Positions 34,201 through 46,479 of a DNA stretch of 64,000 nt are shown here, piece after piece (the first letter of the stretch is position 1; every line of letters begins with the position of its first letter). This DNA is from Heterobilharzia americana. Lineage: Eukaryota; Platyhelminthes; Trematoda; Strigeidida; Schistosomatidae. The stretch is taken from contig OX104127.1 of the NCBI GenBank assembly GCA_944470555.2, forward strand, positions 49,962,934-50,026,933. Reading direction: 5' to 3'. The position numbers and the translations under genes are program-made. Under the pieces are notes generated by a model, which did not search any database, was not told the DNA's origin, and saw only the letters and a list, made by a program, of their open reading frames with translations.

Positions 34201-34559
34201 TACATCAACGTTAGAATAGGAACTTCTCAAAGATACATTTAGTCAAGATTTCGTCTGTTTTGTGTATTTTTTATATAAGAATGTTAAAAATTCCCATTAT
34301 GAAAATTAAAGGACATTTTAGCGAACAATAATGTTTTTAATTAGCTCTCATCAGACCTTACAATATTGTACATGAATTTTCTCATCTACAAAACATTAAA
34401 CCAATCATGGTAATTAGGAAATGAAACATGCAAATAATAGATATCTAGACAATCATAATAATAATAACAATGATAATAATTATCTCAGTGACGATAAGGA
34501 TAGTGGGAACAGCGTAGTATTGCAAACATTTAGACAAGCAATGCCTATCAAAACTTAGA

Positions 34560-35540
34560 AATGTAAGAGTTACATAATACTGAAGGTTGAAATGATAGAT
34601 AATCAAGGTCTAAGGAAATAAACATGTGTGAAAGGGGAAGAGGATCAAAAGTGAGTTTATGTTTTCTAACCAAGGCAGAAATATAGGCTACACAAACTTT
34701 TTCTGCACACAAAGACTAGGTTTGTTTACTCCAATTCCCATAGCCTAAGCTATGCATAAAATGTAAGTGCGAATATTATTCGAAAGATTTTGTGGGATAC
34801 GACAAATGATTTTGAACGCTTTGGTCTTATCTGTTACATGATCACCATCGACCAAATGTGACAACTGAACTTCGTATTGACCTCACTTGTTTCTTTCCTA
34901 GCTATGACGGTAGTTGCTCAGCAATACATCTGTTAAGCTGCCTAGTTGTACGGCCAATATAACTTTCCCCATAAGAGCAGCTGGATTGATAAATACGTAT
35001 AGAAGTAGCAGAACTGGGTAGTTTGTCTTTTCATATTAGATTTGTTTGTTTGATATATAATGCACAGTGATACAGTATTATTTGCTTGATTACGTTTCGA
35101 GCATAAATTATTGCTCATAATCATATGATTATGAGCAATAATTTATGCTCGAAACGTAATCAAGCAAATAATACTGTATCACTGTGCGCTTTATATCAAA
35201 TAAACAAATCTAATATGGAACTACATTTTACCACAGTGCCCAAGTTTTACACTTATAGTTTGTCTTTTGTCTGAGCGACAACTATCGGTCGACTAGAAAA
35301 TGATAAGCAAAGGTTAGCAGCATAAAAAGTTCTTCTGATGGCTGTAGACAACCTGTGGAATAGAACATCACTAAGTATGTCCGCTTTGAATTGGAGCTTC
35401 ATGAATATTGATTTCTTTTGAACAACCATTTGATCAGATTTCCTACTTATTTTGTTCATGTATCTCTCTATAAAACTATGGAGGAAACCCATTTCTGGCA
35501 GCATATTATGGACGTGTTCTAACTCATCATGTATGCTTAT
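34560..35540 (-). mobile_element. Penelope-like element fragment, minus, interrupted
   Basis: Minus-strand pieces: 'LPEMGFLHSFIERYMNKISR' near 35490, 'LQFKADILSDVLFHRL' near 35390, 'ANLCLSFSSRPIVVAQTKDK' near 35300, then, after an insertion at 35032-35255, 'SYGESYIGRTTRQLN' near 34960. This is the end of the RT joined to the GIY-YIG endonuclease start. The endonuclease is decayed below about 34900. Confidence 0.8.
35019..35268. mobile_element. 224-bp palindromic insertion with 13-bp target duplication
   Basis: The sequence tagtttgtctttt occurs at 35019-35031 and again at 35256-35268. Between them lies a near-perfect palindrome (35032-35124 mirrored by 35125-35217, no spacer) plus a 38-nt tail. 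The two flanks are adjacent Penelope coding sequence, so the insertion is clear. No coding capacity. It is a foldback-type or inverted-terminal element of unknown family. Confidence 0.85.
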
Positions 35541-35544
35541 TTGA

Positions 35545-37525
35545 TTGCCTCTGCAATAAGGCTAGAGAAATATACCAAGGAATCTTTAATTTAGTCAAAT
35601 ATAATATCGTAAGTTGTGGAGACAGTCGAATTTCGGACCTCCTTTGGGGTCATAATGTGTCATCATTAGCTCAGTATAACGATCTTACGTGTTATTTGAA
35701 CAAATGTTTACTACTGAAACCTCTTGTAAATCATTGGCATCAGCTAGCAGCAGTCTTTTATCTGCGAGGCTAGGATGAACGTAACGTATTAAACACTATG
35801 GTGTTTTCATACTTCAAAATGACTCTAAGAAGGGTTATCAAATATATACCTTCCGATATGATTACTTATTATATGATGTTGAGTTGACAGCTGTGACAGA
35901 GTTTTGTTCAAATTGGCAGGGTGTGCGGCTGCATTATCCAACAGAGGTATTTTTCATTGTAGTCATTAATCAGTAAGATGAGCATATGCTACTGTCAGGG
36001 CAAAATTTATCTTACATTCACAACTGTCTTGGTACGCAGAAATCTTAATTATCTCCGTCCAGTTGCTACCATATCGTACACACACCTACGTCCCAATCTT
36101 GCCAAATTACTCTGTTATCATTAGTAATTCGCAATCACCACAGTAAACTAATTGTATTATGAGTGGTTTCAGTATCACCAAATAGACGATATTGCCGTCA
36201 TATTCAGTGTCACTTTTTCATGTTTACGATATAAACCACCATAGTCGAATTCAGTAGTGGAGCAAAGGTATATGGTTCTAATAGGAGTACATACATTTCT
36301 AAGTGAGTACATTTGAGATATTATTGAGTTATTCAAAATGTTATTCTTTGACCAATACTGCTAGAGACGTCCTCATACTACCAAAGACTTTCCTCACTTA
36401 AAGTGTAATAATGGTTGCTAGTCTGTAATAAGTGTGTTAGTGTTCCAGTCAATGGATAACAGTGGGGATTAGGAGTTTCCAGTAGAATATCTTCAACTGA
36501 AAACCTCTATCAGTATCATATGTATCACAAAGGAAATACTGTATCGTATTAGGTAAAGATTCATGAACCAACATTCTATAGACTAGTATCAGTATAACTT
36601 CTCAAACTAAAATGATCGTTTGAAGGTAATGAGTACATTAAAGGTTCAAAAACTGCTCTAGCTCACGTGTTATGCGCTATTTATAATTCTAATTTATTGG
36701 ATAGAATACTTAAAGTCGATGTTTTGAGTGGTTATATTATTATTTGTCACTCAGATTTAAGTAAGTACTTATATCTCTGTAACGAAATAGAAAGGAAGAA
36801 TTGATTTTCCAAGATAGGGGGGTGAGGCTGATTTGATTTCGTACTCTGTTTTGCCAGTAAAACTCCTTGTATCGCTTACAGCAGTTAGAATCATCACTAC
36901 TGAATTAACTATTTGTCGTACTGCTTCATATAGGACTGGAAGGTACTCCCTAGTCAGTTATTAACATGATAAGGTTGTTCTAAACTCTTTAAGGGTCGAA
37001 CACGATGCTGTAATCCTAATATCTCTGTTTGTAATACTAAGAAAATACTGATATAGTTCATATAGAGGGAAATAGATCCCATAAAGTTGGAAGTATATCC
37101 CACAGATGATAACCATCAGTGGGTAGGAGAAAACGGACTATAATACATTTAAGTGCTAAATATATGGTTGTCACGGGGATTTAAATTGACTCAAGATCTA
37201 CTCATCATCCGTCTTAATTATATTCCTTTTATTTCATCCTCCGATATGTTTTTAAAATTATTTATGATAGTTTTTAGCAAAAAAATAACCACAGATTTGG
37301 AGAATACGGTGAATTCATTGTACTGCGTTGCCTCCTCTTCAACTGCGTACATGCTATACTAATTAATAGGTAATTTACCGAGAGCTGCAGTCTACATACT
37401 TTACTTATCAAGGGGATGGTAGTCTATTGATGAAAGTTGATTATTGGTTAAGGACGTTCGAATAAAATATCTTGCAACTACCAAAATTGAACTTATATTT
37501 TAATATTATTGGTTATATGATGCCG
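35545..37525. other. Intergenic, nothing recognised
   Basis: AT-rich; no repeat family or exon could be assigned. The open frame at 37153-37362 has no recognisable content. Confidence 0.45.
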
Positions 37526-37529
37526 TCGT

Positions 37530-37825
37530 TGATTGGACCGAATTGATCGGTCTCTCTTGGCATATGGGCTCCTGCGCGGACACCTCGATATTTCCTATGT
37601 TCTTAATTATATAATAATAACACTAAAACTATACCCGTCACACAAGAACTGGCTATCGTGGCTCGGTGGTGCAGTGGATTACGCGCTGGCGTTCGAAGCG
37701 ATCGGTTCCGGGTTCGAATCCCAACTAAGACAAAACCTACTGGGAGGCAGGTACACCAGCTGACGAGTTCCGAATGGGACGAAGTGTTCATCCTGGATTC
37801 CACTCCTAGCCATTATTCATCATTA
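37530..37825 (+). repeat. Smα-like hammerhead SINE, plus, with clear pol III boxes
   Basis: The side block 'gaccgaattgatcggtctc' (37535) precedes a tRNA-like head with A box 'tggtgcagtgg' at 37667 and a perfect B box 'gggttcgaatcc' at 37710. The ribozyme tail at 37755-37799 has CTGACGA, but GAAG instead of GAAA, so it should be inactive. Confidence 0.75.
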
Positions 37826-37974
37826 CTATAGAACTTATCTTTTGCTTATACAGTCGCATTGTCATCTCGCTACATGTAACCAATCAAAGAATGGGATAGA
37901 AAAGATTACCTAAGTGTATATGATGAGTTATTAGTGTCAATATAGTGTATTTGGGTTTGAATCGGGATTTGGAT

Positions 37975-38325
37975 TTTAAGGTAGTATTCATAGCGGACTG
38001 ACATCAGTTGAAGAACTAGTGAAAACCTGGGAGTGCTGAATGACTGCTTCGTCCTAGCACGGGGCTCCTCGGCAGTACGCACCCACAGTCCGGCTAGAGA
38101 TCGAGTCCAAGGCCTTCAGATTTCACGGCGAGCACGTTGACTGCTCGACCATTGGGTCGAAGTTCAATGGTCCAGAGTCCCCTACTTCTGTCAATTCGTG
38201 ATATAGAGTAACTACCATCTGCTTTACTTGCGACTGGTTGACCCCACAGGTCATGACTTCTCATTAGCGCTTTGGGATATCCATCTCGAAGCATATCACT
38301 AACGCTAATTCAAGGTCAAGATTTT
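37975..38325 (-). repeat. SINE-B copy, minus
   Basis: The 3' end 'catagcggactgacatcag' lies on the left. The ribozyme-like tail (38030-38090) has CCGAGGA and GAAG, both disabling. A tRNA-like head lies near 38100-38170, then a body that reaches the 'gcatatcactaacgctaa' segment. Confidence 0.6.
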
Positions 38326-38734
38326 CGCATGGGTTAAAGTCAAGTCGGTCTGGGTTAGATAGTAAAACTGTGGAGGCGCAATAGAAATTGATTGTGAAAG
38401 AGGATGAAAACATATAAATATTATTCTGGAAGGGTTTATACTGAATGATAAGGCAAATCAATAGCTACCATGAAGGTAGCAGGCTAACAGCTACCTACTT
38501 TTGGACACTTAAGTTTGGTCCAATTCTTCTGATGGCAGTTGCTTCTATGAATTTTAGTAAATTAAAATTATTTTGTTTGTTAATCATTTTAAATGCCTTC
38601 GGGATCTAGATGTCGCGTCTTGTGTCCATCAGACATTTAGTAAAGGAACGATTTAGACATTTTTGGTACTTTATGCTTGACTTATTTGAAATGTGTTCAC
38701 CAAATCGAGTTTCAACCTTCATTTATATTCTTGC

Positions 38735-39025
38735 GATGTACTTGCTCTGGCAAGTTCACGTGAATTGGTGAATGCACTCTGAGGTGACATGGGCTAGAAA
38801 TTGGTCAACTTTCGATTGTCGTACTGAACACTTTGTTTTGCATACAGAGACTGACTAAGCTCTTAAGAATGGTGACTTTGAGTGCAGTTTTTATTTTTCT
38901 ATCCACTTTATTTATCAATTTATCCCCCATAAAATTCATACAGTGGAACACAGTTTTCTTCTGCAGATTGTCGAGCCTAGTTGTTCCCGCTGTTCTCGTT
39001 TTGTTTTTCAAGTTGGTATTCATCG
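38735..39025 (-). mobile_element. Probable Penelope-like RT fragment, minus
   Basis: The minus-strand frame 'TVFHCMNFMGDKLINKVDRK', 'IKTALKVTILKSLVSLCMQN', 'KVFST' resembles the end of a Penelope RT (G-D-x-x-x-x-x-x-x-R-K, then A-L-x-x-T, then F-S-T), a different lineage from the 35-kb copy. No GIY-YIG part is visible. Confidence 0.5.
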
Positions 39026-39034
39026 TGGACTGAC

Positions 39035-39790
39035 ATCAATCCTGTCTGTTTGACTATCTGAGATAACCGTGGTTTGGCAGACTTCTGTTGATACTGGGTG
39101 ATGATTGAACGTGAAATAGAAATCTTGTCAGCAGTTGGGCCTCGTAAATCAGCTGGTAGAGTACCGGATCGGAAACTCAGTGGTCACTTGTTTGTGTCCT
39201 TCCGCTGCCCACATTTCCAGTTCAAGTTCAATTATCATGCAATATCAGTACAATTCTGCCAAACCACGGTCATCTCAGGTGGTCAAATTGATGACCGAAA
39301 TCATGTTCCTCTCTGTAATTTAAGCGGATTTGGATGAGAAGTCCTGACTGGGCAGTCAGTGTGAGTATGGTCGGAAAAAACGGAATTGAAATACACTCAG
39401 TCTTCCTGTGCTCATCCGTTCAGTATGCAATGAACCACATCTATTGTGTAAGCTAGTGGTACTACCAGGCTGCCGAAACCTCAGTTTGTGGAGCGGGGCT
39501 CGAATCCATGATCCAGTGGTTGATAGCTATTTGTTTAAATCACTAAGCCACAGTAAATAGTACGATCAAGTGACAGTAACGCATCAGGAATTCATATGGC
39601 AGTCGGGCGAAACCATTGATAATTGAAAAGAGATGAAAATCGGACCTTGCAGGTCAGTTGGTAGAACACTGGGCTGGGAACCCGATGGTTGCTGGTTCGA
39701 ATTTTGACTTTATCTACCAATCTCTTAGTATCACCATTTCCTTTCAGATATCTCTCGATCAACTGAATTTCTTCAGTCATCTTATCTGAT
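39035..39790 (+). repeat. SINE family D copy, plus, split by a family C insertion
   Basis: Family D runs 39035-39374 and resumes at 39563-39790, where the tRNA-like part has 'gcaggtcagttggtagaac' and B box 'ggttcgaatt'. The interruption is a minus family C element. Confidence 0.6.
39375..39562 (-). repeat. SINE family C copy, minus, nested in family D
   Basis: Minus-strand B box 'gattcgagccccg' and body 'ctgaggtttcggcagcctgg'. It starts with 'gaattgaaatacactcag', the same end as the copy at 45585. Confidence 0.65.
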
Positions 39791-39799
39791 GATCAAATT

Positions 39800-41285
39800 T
39801 TATGTAATATTCTTTGTCTAGCTGACTGATCATGAATTTTATGTGGTCATGACTAAAGTTATTAGAAAACCTGACTGGTGATAGGACTCTAACAAAGGGT
39901 GCTTCGTGTATCGGAGTGTAATATGCATAAAAGTAATCAAGTCACTCTATCGTTGGACGTCAAAGCTGAATTATTCATCCTACTTTACATTGCGTAAATT
40001 ACAAACTACCATTCAAGGTTGCGTTCATTAACACAACTTGTCTGTTATGCACATTTATACAAGTAATAGAAATTCTCTTTGGTTTATTTATCAACTTGAC
40101 CTTAATAATTTTGTGTCTATGTAAATAAAATGTATTGCATATTTGTTCTTAGCTAATCAATTCGTTAGTAAACTGAAAAAACAGTTTTTATCATTATCGA
40201 CTATTATCATTGTTACTATTACTACTACTATCTATGAGTGCGTCACTGTAGTTCAGTAAGTGCATGCTAAATATCGTCTGCTTTACATTGACTGTTATGT
40301 TATGAATAATCAATCACCAACACCGTCATCATTAATTCTTGGAGTTTAGCGATGGTTGAATGATCCAACTATCACTTTTCAAGTATCATTTTGATGTGCA
40401 CTCAGTCAACTAAGATTATTTAGAAACTTTGTCATTCATTTTATAACTTAACATCTTTGATAATTGGTAGCTATTCATATGTATATACTCGTCATAAGTG
40501 TTGGCCAAGTTCAGTTGTTTATTTTTTTTACACATATTGGTGAACTTGGTGAGTAGACTTTAATATTAACCCTATGGAAAGTGGTACAATAACGACACCA
40601 GTATGTTATGTAGTCTATGAGTTTTACAGTTACTTTTTGTTTGAGCCAAGATTTTCAGTATCAAGTTTAATTGTTTTTTTGTTTTTTTTGAATGATATGA
40701 AGTGCATTTCTTCCTTGAGAATGTAAATACTTCATGGTATGGAAGTTTAGTCGGAGGGAAATATGCGTCGAAATTCACCTATTAACTACTTCTAAGTACA
40801 TTAATCCTTCTCATTATTTGAAGAAAGCAGGAAGAGCAAAAATAGCAGAATTAACATATATATGAATTTCACGAATTCTTCACAGCTGCTGCACAATCCA
40901 TGATATATGATGTTTACAATGAAAAGCAAAATATACAACATACTTACATAACGTTTACAAGAATATTTTGATTTAGGTGGAAGACAAAAAAGATGTAGGG
41001 TGACCGAAAATCATGAAATTTGATGAAGTTTTTAAGACTACTCAAAGGATGACAATTCATATATACAATGACAAAATGAACATTCCAAAGAAAATAGTAA
41101 CGGTTCGGAAGGGATTATACACAATGTTATCTTCGAATCGGTGAAAAATGACATAATTACGTGAGCATCAACAAACGATTACCAAATTTTTATCATGCTG
41201 ACTAATAGATAGGATGAACACAACTGAGAATAGAAAGTAAGATTAGGTTTTGAAAAGGATTAAAAGAGAAAATAAAAAAAAAAGC
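39800..41285. other. Intergenic, nothing recognised
   Basis: Very AT-rich with short ATT/ATC runs near 40195-40235; no family assigned. Confidence 0.45.
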
Positions 41286-41289
41286 AAAG

Positions 41290-41590
41290 ATTCATGGAAC
41301 TTGTGAACCTATAAAATTCAAATTTTTTGGAATATAAACGGAAATACGAACAAGAACCCTTCTGTTAGTTCTCTCAGTGTATGCACTCAAGGATGTACAA
41401 ATGAGTTGATAGATACAACTAGAGGCAACAAATGTTGCGAACTTGTCCACATAGGATTGTGTCAATGAACAGTAAATCTGATACATATAGATTATCTTAG
41501 CAGTTGGATAGGTCTTTTTCAGCGCAACATCTAGTCTATGGTGTAGCAAAAGACTTTTCTTCAAGTGTATTACAATTAATTATTTTTCTT
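41290..41590 (-). mobile_element. Penelope-like element fragment, minus
   Basis: The minus frame reads 'HHRLDVALKKTYPTAKIIYM', 'YQIYCSLTQSYVDKFATF', 'CIYQLICTSLSAYTERTNRR', 'VLVRISVYIPKNLN'. The layout matches RT end then GIY-YIG start. The YIGR core has decayed to AYTERT, so the endonuclease is dead. Confidence 0.65.
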
Positions 41591-41959
41591 TTTATCATGC
41601 TTATGGATGAACTTTTGTTGATAACCATTTTCGGTTAAACGGTGTTCAACATTGTCCATTTCCTCTTCATTTTCCTCCTGAGGAAACAATCTACATATAT
41701 GTGACAGATTTTTTTTTCTTGATTGACTGTTAAAAGCTACCGAGATTAAAATGAAGCTTATGTATTTTTCTGGTGGTTGTATCTATAAATCTTTTTCATC
41801 TGTATGCAGCTGTATATCGAGACATAATGTTGATAAATCAAATTTGTTCAGAGTGATTAACAGTAGACGAAATCCAACGACTTGCAGTTTGAAAGAGCAG
41901 TTGTAATTAAAGGACTCAAAATTCTAATACAGTTTGAATGTTTTGACTAGATTCCTTCT

Positions 41960-42105
41960 CCTTCTACCCATACATTTTTGTCTAGTTTGATATCACTTTT
42001 TTATCCACTTTCTCTTTGTATATTACTGTGAAGTGTAGCAACTTGAACTGATACACTCCTGTTAGAGGTTCTACGTTGATTTTGACTGTCTGTCTATATG
42101 ATATA
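41960..42105 (+). mobile_element. RTE-clade LINE 3' UTR fragment, plus
   Basis: Only the 3' UTR remains: 'ttttatccactttctctttg', 'gtgaagtgtagcaacttg' and 'gttctacgttgattttga', ending near 42100. A severely 5'-truncated insertion. Confidence 0.7.
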
Positions 42106-42644
42106 TACTGTTGACGGATATTAGGAATTGGAAACCAGTTACACCAATCAGTGCTCTTACCTTATCAGATGGAAGGAGATCTGAATACCATACGGGTGTC
42201 TATGGTGTAAGTGGTGATTCTATATGTTTTTCTTGGGCTACTCCATCTCATAAAGGTGGTCTGCCTTAACCTGCCTAGAACCGGTTAGTTACTTATTTCA
42301 ATGAGTAATATCTGGAAATATCTAGACATTTTTACGGTGACTTGTTCGTGCTGATAAGTACTCAGTCAGGCACAGCTCAGATGCTAGATTTCACTACACA
42401 CTGACTCTATAAACTAAAGTAAATAGCTAACACATTTTATTCTATTTCATACCCAGAATAGTACTAAGACTGAAAAATAACTATATGGTGTTTAAATGTC
42501 GTGTCCCTGCTTAGTGAATAATTATGATTAGTATAAGTGGATTCAGTTATGTGCGTTAATCTGAATGAAGGAGAAATGGTACTTATAATCATCGATAAAT
42601 AGCGATAGAAAATCCTATTCAAAAACATAATTATATTTGTTAAT

Positions 42645-42990
42645 GATGAATCGTGGCTAGCAGTGGAATCCAGGATGCGCATTTCGTCCTATTTGTGGCT
42701 CGTCAGCTGGATGTACCTGCTTCCCAGTGAGTGATGTTGTTCCCACCGGGATTTGGACTCGGGAACGATCACTTCTAACGCCAGCGCGTTACCCACTACA
42801 CCACCGAGCCACGATAGCCACTTCTTGTGCGACGGGTATAGTTTTTAGTATAAGGGTTTTTGTATGATCCATCATTAACATAATTAGATTGCTGGCAATA
42901 TCGAGGTATCCGCACAGGAGCGCATATGCTAATAGTGACTGATCAATTCGGTCTAATCAACGACGGTATCATATAAAATCCCTTATACTA
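42645..42990 (-). repeat. Smα-like hammerhead SINE, minus, with side block
   Basis: The tRNA-like head with B-box region near 42760 and A-box region near 42795 reads leftward to the ribozyme at 42668-42712. The side block 'gactgatcaattcggtc' is at 42937. The right (plus) arm of the usual pair is missing. Confidence 0.75.
42668..42712 (-). ncRNA. Hammerhead ribozyme motif, Smα type, stem II damaged
   Basis: Minus strand: perfect 6-bp stem I ATCCAG/CTGGAT, CTGACGA, GAAA, self-complementary stem III ATGCGCAT, triplet ATC. Stem II is GCCA opposite GGAC, so only partly pairable. Confidence 0.6.
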
Positions 42991-43212
42991 TGATTATTTA
43001 TCACTTCAGAATATGAAGTTTATTCATCAGAAGATTGGAATCATTACTTTTATTTCATACCCAAAAGCTTTCAATATCATTGTTTCTATATTGTAATTCT
43101 TATTTTCTAATGTGATGGCATTCTGTTCCGTTCAAGTGATTCAGAGTTAACGCTTTCGTCGCCTTGGTTACACATTAGATTGTCATTTCTGTTTTGTTAG
43201 TTTATCTTTTCT

Positions 43213-43222
43213 TATATATATG

Positions 43223-43287
<65 letters not shown>
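43213..43287. repeat. (TA)n microsatellite with TG interruptions
   Basis: Pure TA from about 43237 to 43286, imperfect before that. It abuts the LINE fragment on its right. Confidence 0.95.
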
Positions 43288-44430
43288 TCAGCCATTTCAA
43301 AACTTGTGGAGACTTGTCTTCAGAAGTGACGACAACTAGTGTCCGTCAGAGATGTCCACTATTACCGCTCCTATTTAACTCCGTTATAAATGTATTAATG
43401 GACATAACCTTAAGTACATCTGACTTCACAGGGATTGATCTACTCCCTGGAGGTGATCTAGTCGATTTTGATTATGCATGCGATATCGTTCCGCTAAGTA
43501 GAAACGGTGATGCAATGCAGGAGCTTCTGAATGCGTTGACCAGAAATTTGAGTATTTTTGGCATGCATTTCGCTGGCACCTGTCAAATGTAAGATGAGGC
43601 TTCAGGACTGGTCTGTAACTATTCTTATTCTAAGGATAGGGAGTGAAGTGGTTGGTTGCATCGAATATCTCAGACGCTTGAGGAGTTCGTTTAATCAACC
43701 GTAACAGGCTGAAGAAATCTCAGCTCGAATATAGAAGGTGCATTTGGCACTTGCTAAATTGCGTCATCTCTGGTGCGATCTCTGACTAACCTCTTATAAG
43801 ATGAGTAGGCTGTGTAGCAGTTCTTTGTCTTGTTTTATGGCTAAGCGACATGGCCAGTTTCGGTTACAAGTGCCTTCGTAACATTGCTCCTGTTAGGTTG
43901 AATCACCGCGTGAACAATGATTAGGTCAACTGAAGGGTTGGTGAGGTTGTGAACTTCTACCTACTTAGGTGGCTTTAAGATGTGCTACACATGCCGGAGC
44001 TGCTGCTTACCTCTATATTCCATGCTAGGAGAAGTTGGATTAGGCTGGAAGAGGGTTCAGGGTTGCCAGACCACGACGGGACCAGTCGATGAAGTCTCTT
44101 ATTGTTGGTTTAAGCCGTGTGGGGAGATGTAGACTATATGGCTAGGGTCCCCAAGACGAAAGGATTCAGCGGTTGGTGACTCTTGGCGATATAGCTGAAA
44201 ATCGGTTGGATCGACGCAGATGTATTGACTCTTTGATGTCTTCAGAAGCTCGAATGTTTTGTTTAACCTCAGTTTTTAATTATCTCCTCCTCCCATTCAT
44301 TCTCGTCTACTCTGATATTTATTTCTACATCCACTTGTTGGGTGTAGGCTTCTGTTCAGTGCGGCAATTTGAAATGATGCATTTATGTGCGAGTTTCTGC
44401 GTTAATCTTATCTGTCTAACTTATTCTTGA
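43288..44430 (+). mobile_element. RTE-clade LINE, RT catalytic region to 3' end, plus
   Basis: 'TTTSVRQRCPLLPLLFNSVI' near 43328, 'LVDFDYACDIVPLSRNGD' near 43450 (catalytic Y-A-D-D changed to Y-A-C-D), 'LSIFGMHFAGTCQM' near 43550, then decayed C-terminal pieces ('MLGEVGLGWKRVQG' near 44022) and a 3' UTR ending near 44420. The catalytic change and many stops make it dead. Confidence 0.85.
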
Positions 44431-44434
44431 TGAC

Positions 44435-45250
44435 TACACATCCCATATTGTTAAGATCTAGCTTATGCACATTTTTTCAGTACTCAAGTTAATAGTAGTC
44501 GTTTTTAAACTTATTCTTATTATTATGTAATCTAGTAATTAGCTAGTTTGGTTTTTAGGAAACAGACCACTTTGTAGGTAGTTTCAATGGAAGAATAACC
44601 TTAATCAATGAACCAATGAAAATCATGGTATATGGTGTTAAAAATAATAGACTATGAGGATATATCCTCCCCAGTGATGGTATTAGTTGACGTTCCACAC
44701 GTGTAGCCCTAAAAGACATTGAATTAACTGGCAGTGATATTTCAACTCACCAGTTTATGCCCTCAAAACTTGATTGCATTCGATTTCATATATTTATTTA
44801 TTTGAGTACATATTGCTAAATGTAATGTAATTTTCATAGAGTCCTCTCACTGTCTTCAAATAGAAATAATTTTGTTTAAAATAATAAACGTACTATTTAT
44901 ATATTACGAAAATCTGAAAACAATCTGACTAGGGTACAAATTGCTTTCGATTGTGTATGCATAGTTTAATTCGTATACTGTTAATTTATACACAAAGCAT
45001 TGAAAGACAGATATGTCCAAATTTCAGTCTACTCGTATACTTTAATATGATTGGATAATGTGATATATTAATAATATTACGATTATTATTATTGTCTACT
45101 TATCCTTGAACATTGTGGGTGTACAGAATTGTTTGTTCTCAAAGTTAAAAATTAAATTATGCTAATTTCTTGTCCTATTAAACTTTTATGGTAGTATTTC
45201 TATCTGACTTTTCAAATTGATTTTCAGTCTACCAATTCCTAGTTGTTTGA
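44435..45250. other. Intergenic, nothing recognised
   Basis: AT-rich; no family assigned. Confidence 0.45.
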
Positions 45251-45254
45251 AGAT

Positions 45255-45425
45255 ACTTGAAATCATTTTGACTATCTGAGATAGTTGTGGTTTAGGAGAC
45301 TAGTACTGGCTTCGTAGCTCAACTCAGTGGTCACTAGTTCGAATCCCACCGTTGTCCAAATCTTCATTTTACCTTCAATCATCACCCAGCATCGATACTT
45401 GAAATACCTAAATGATTAAAGTATA
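45255..45425 (+). repeat. SINE family D fragment, plus
   Basis: 'gactatctgagatagttgtg' is followed by a tRNA-like part with A box 'gtagctcaactcagtgg' and B box 'agttcgaatccca'. Confidence 0.6.
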
Positions 45426-45584
45426 ACTATGGAAATTTTATCTGGAAAAAAGTGACCTTACTCCCATTTATATACAAGAATGTTCTTTGCTATGAGTACG
45501 CAGTACTATGAAGGAATCTTATGGTATTGGTAAACTTTGCCGCTTGTTTCTGACCTAGATATTGACTGACTATATCGAATCGAA

Positions 45585-45760
45585 TTGAAATCCACTCAGC
45601 AACCCTGTGGACTTCCTTGCAGTAGACACCGAGTTAAACCTATTAAGTAGGGGCTAGTGATACTACCTGACTGCCCAGACTTTGGTGAAGCGGGGTTCGA
45701 ACCCGTGGCCTACTGGTCGAAAGTCATCTCCTTAGACCAGGGAGCCACAACTCCACGAAT
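45585..45760 (-). repeat. SINE family C copy, minus
   Basis: Minus-strand B box 'gggttcgaaccccg' near 45696 and head 'gtggctccctggtct'; ends with 'gaattgaaatccactcag'. Confidence 0.65.
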
Positions 45761-46024
45761 GTCTGTATAGTACGAGTTGGTCTTGTGATTAAACCTTCAA
45801 TTCTAATCAAAGCCTTTGAAACGATGAAATACATTATGATACTCTTCGACTAGCCTTCTAACCCATACTATCTTTGAATAGCGGTGAACCATTTCTGATG
45901 AAAGAAGTGTGACGTTCATTAAGACTGTTGGCATAAATTATTGATCAGTGTCAATCAATACTTACTTAATTGGTCAATAACAACCAGACACACGTAAGAG
46001 GTGTCTGTAGCTAAAGATAATTTG

Positions 46025-46375
46025 ATTTCAGATTGGTATTCATCGTGGACTGACATCAGTTGGAGAAACATTGGAAACTTGGGGGCACTGGACTGCTGTC
46101 TTGTCTTAGTATGGGGCTCCTCAGCAGTACACACCCATGACCCTCCTCTTCAGAGCTCAGACTCAAGACCTTCAGGTTTCGCGACTAGCAAGTTACCATT
46201 GAACCGCAGAGTCAGAATCCAATGGTCCACATTTCCTATTTCTGTCAGTTCACTTTTAGTATCTGTCCTCAAATCCAGCTCTCACCCAGGTTTTCAATGG
46301 TTCAATTGGTGTCAGTCTGATGAATATCAACCTGAAATCAATAAAGCTTCACAAACCTCCAAATCAAAAGATATT
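46025..46375 (-). repeat. SINE-B copy, minus
   Basis: The tail near 46075-46135 reads CTGAGGA on the minus strand with a stem II mismatch and AAGA in place of GAAA. The tRNA-like head is near 46140-46215. It ends with 'tttcaatggttcaattgg' and 'cagtctgatgaatatc'. Confidence 0.6.
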
Positions 46376-46479
46376 TAGACCATCTAATTCCGCTCGTATC
46401 ATAATACTTTTAATAATAAGTACTAAACTGTGTTGTATTCAACACCTCCTGTAAATGTTTCGATTTGTTGTGAAAGTAC

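Noticed and set aside
37660..37725. tRNA-like sequence with perfect B box
   Set aside because: It is the head of an Smα-like SINE; it has no closed cloverleaf.
43194..43592. Open frame starting in a TA repeat
   Set aside because: The first part is a microsatellite translation; the rest is a LINE remnant with a mutated catalytic box.
46001..46378. 125-codon open frame
   Set aside because: It covers a SINE-B copy on the opposite strand; no protein similarity.
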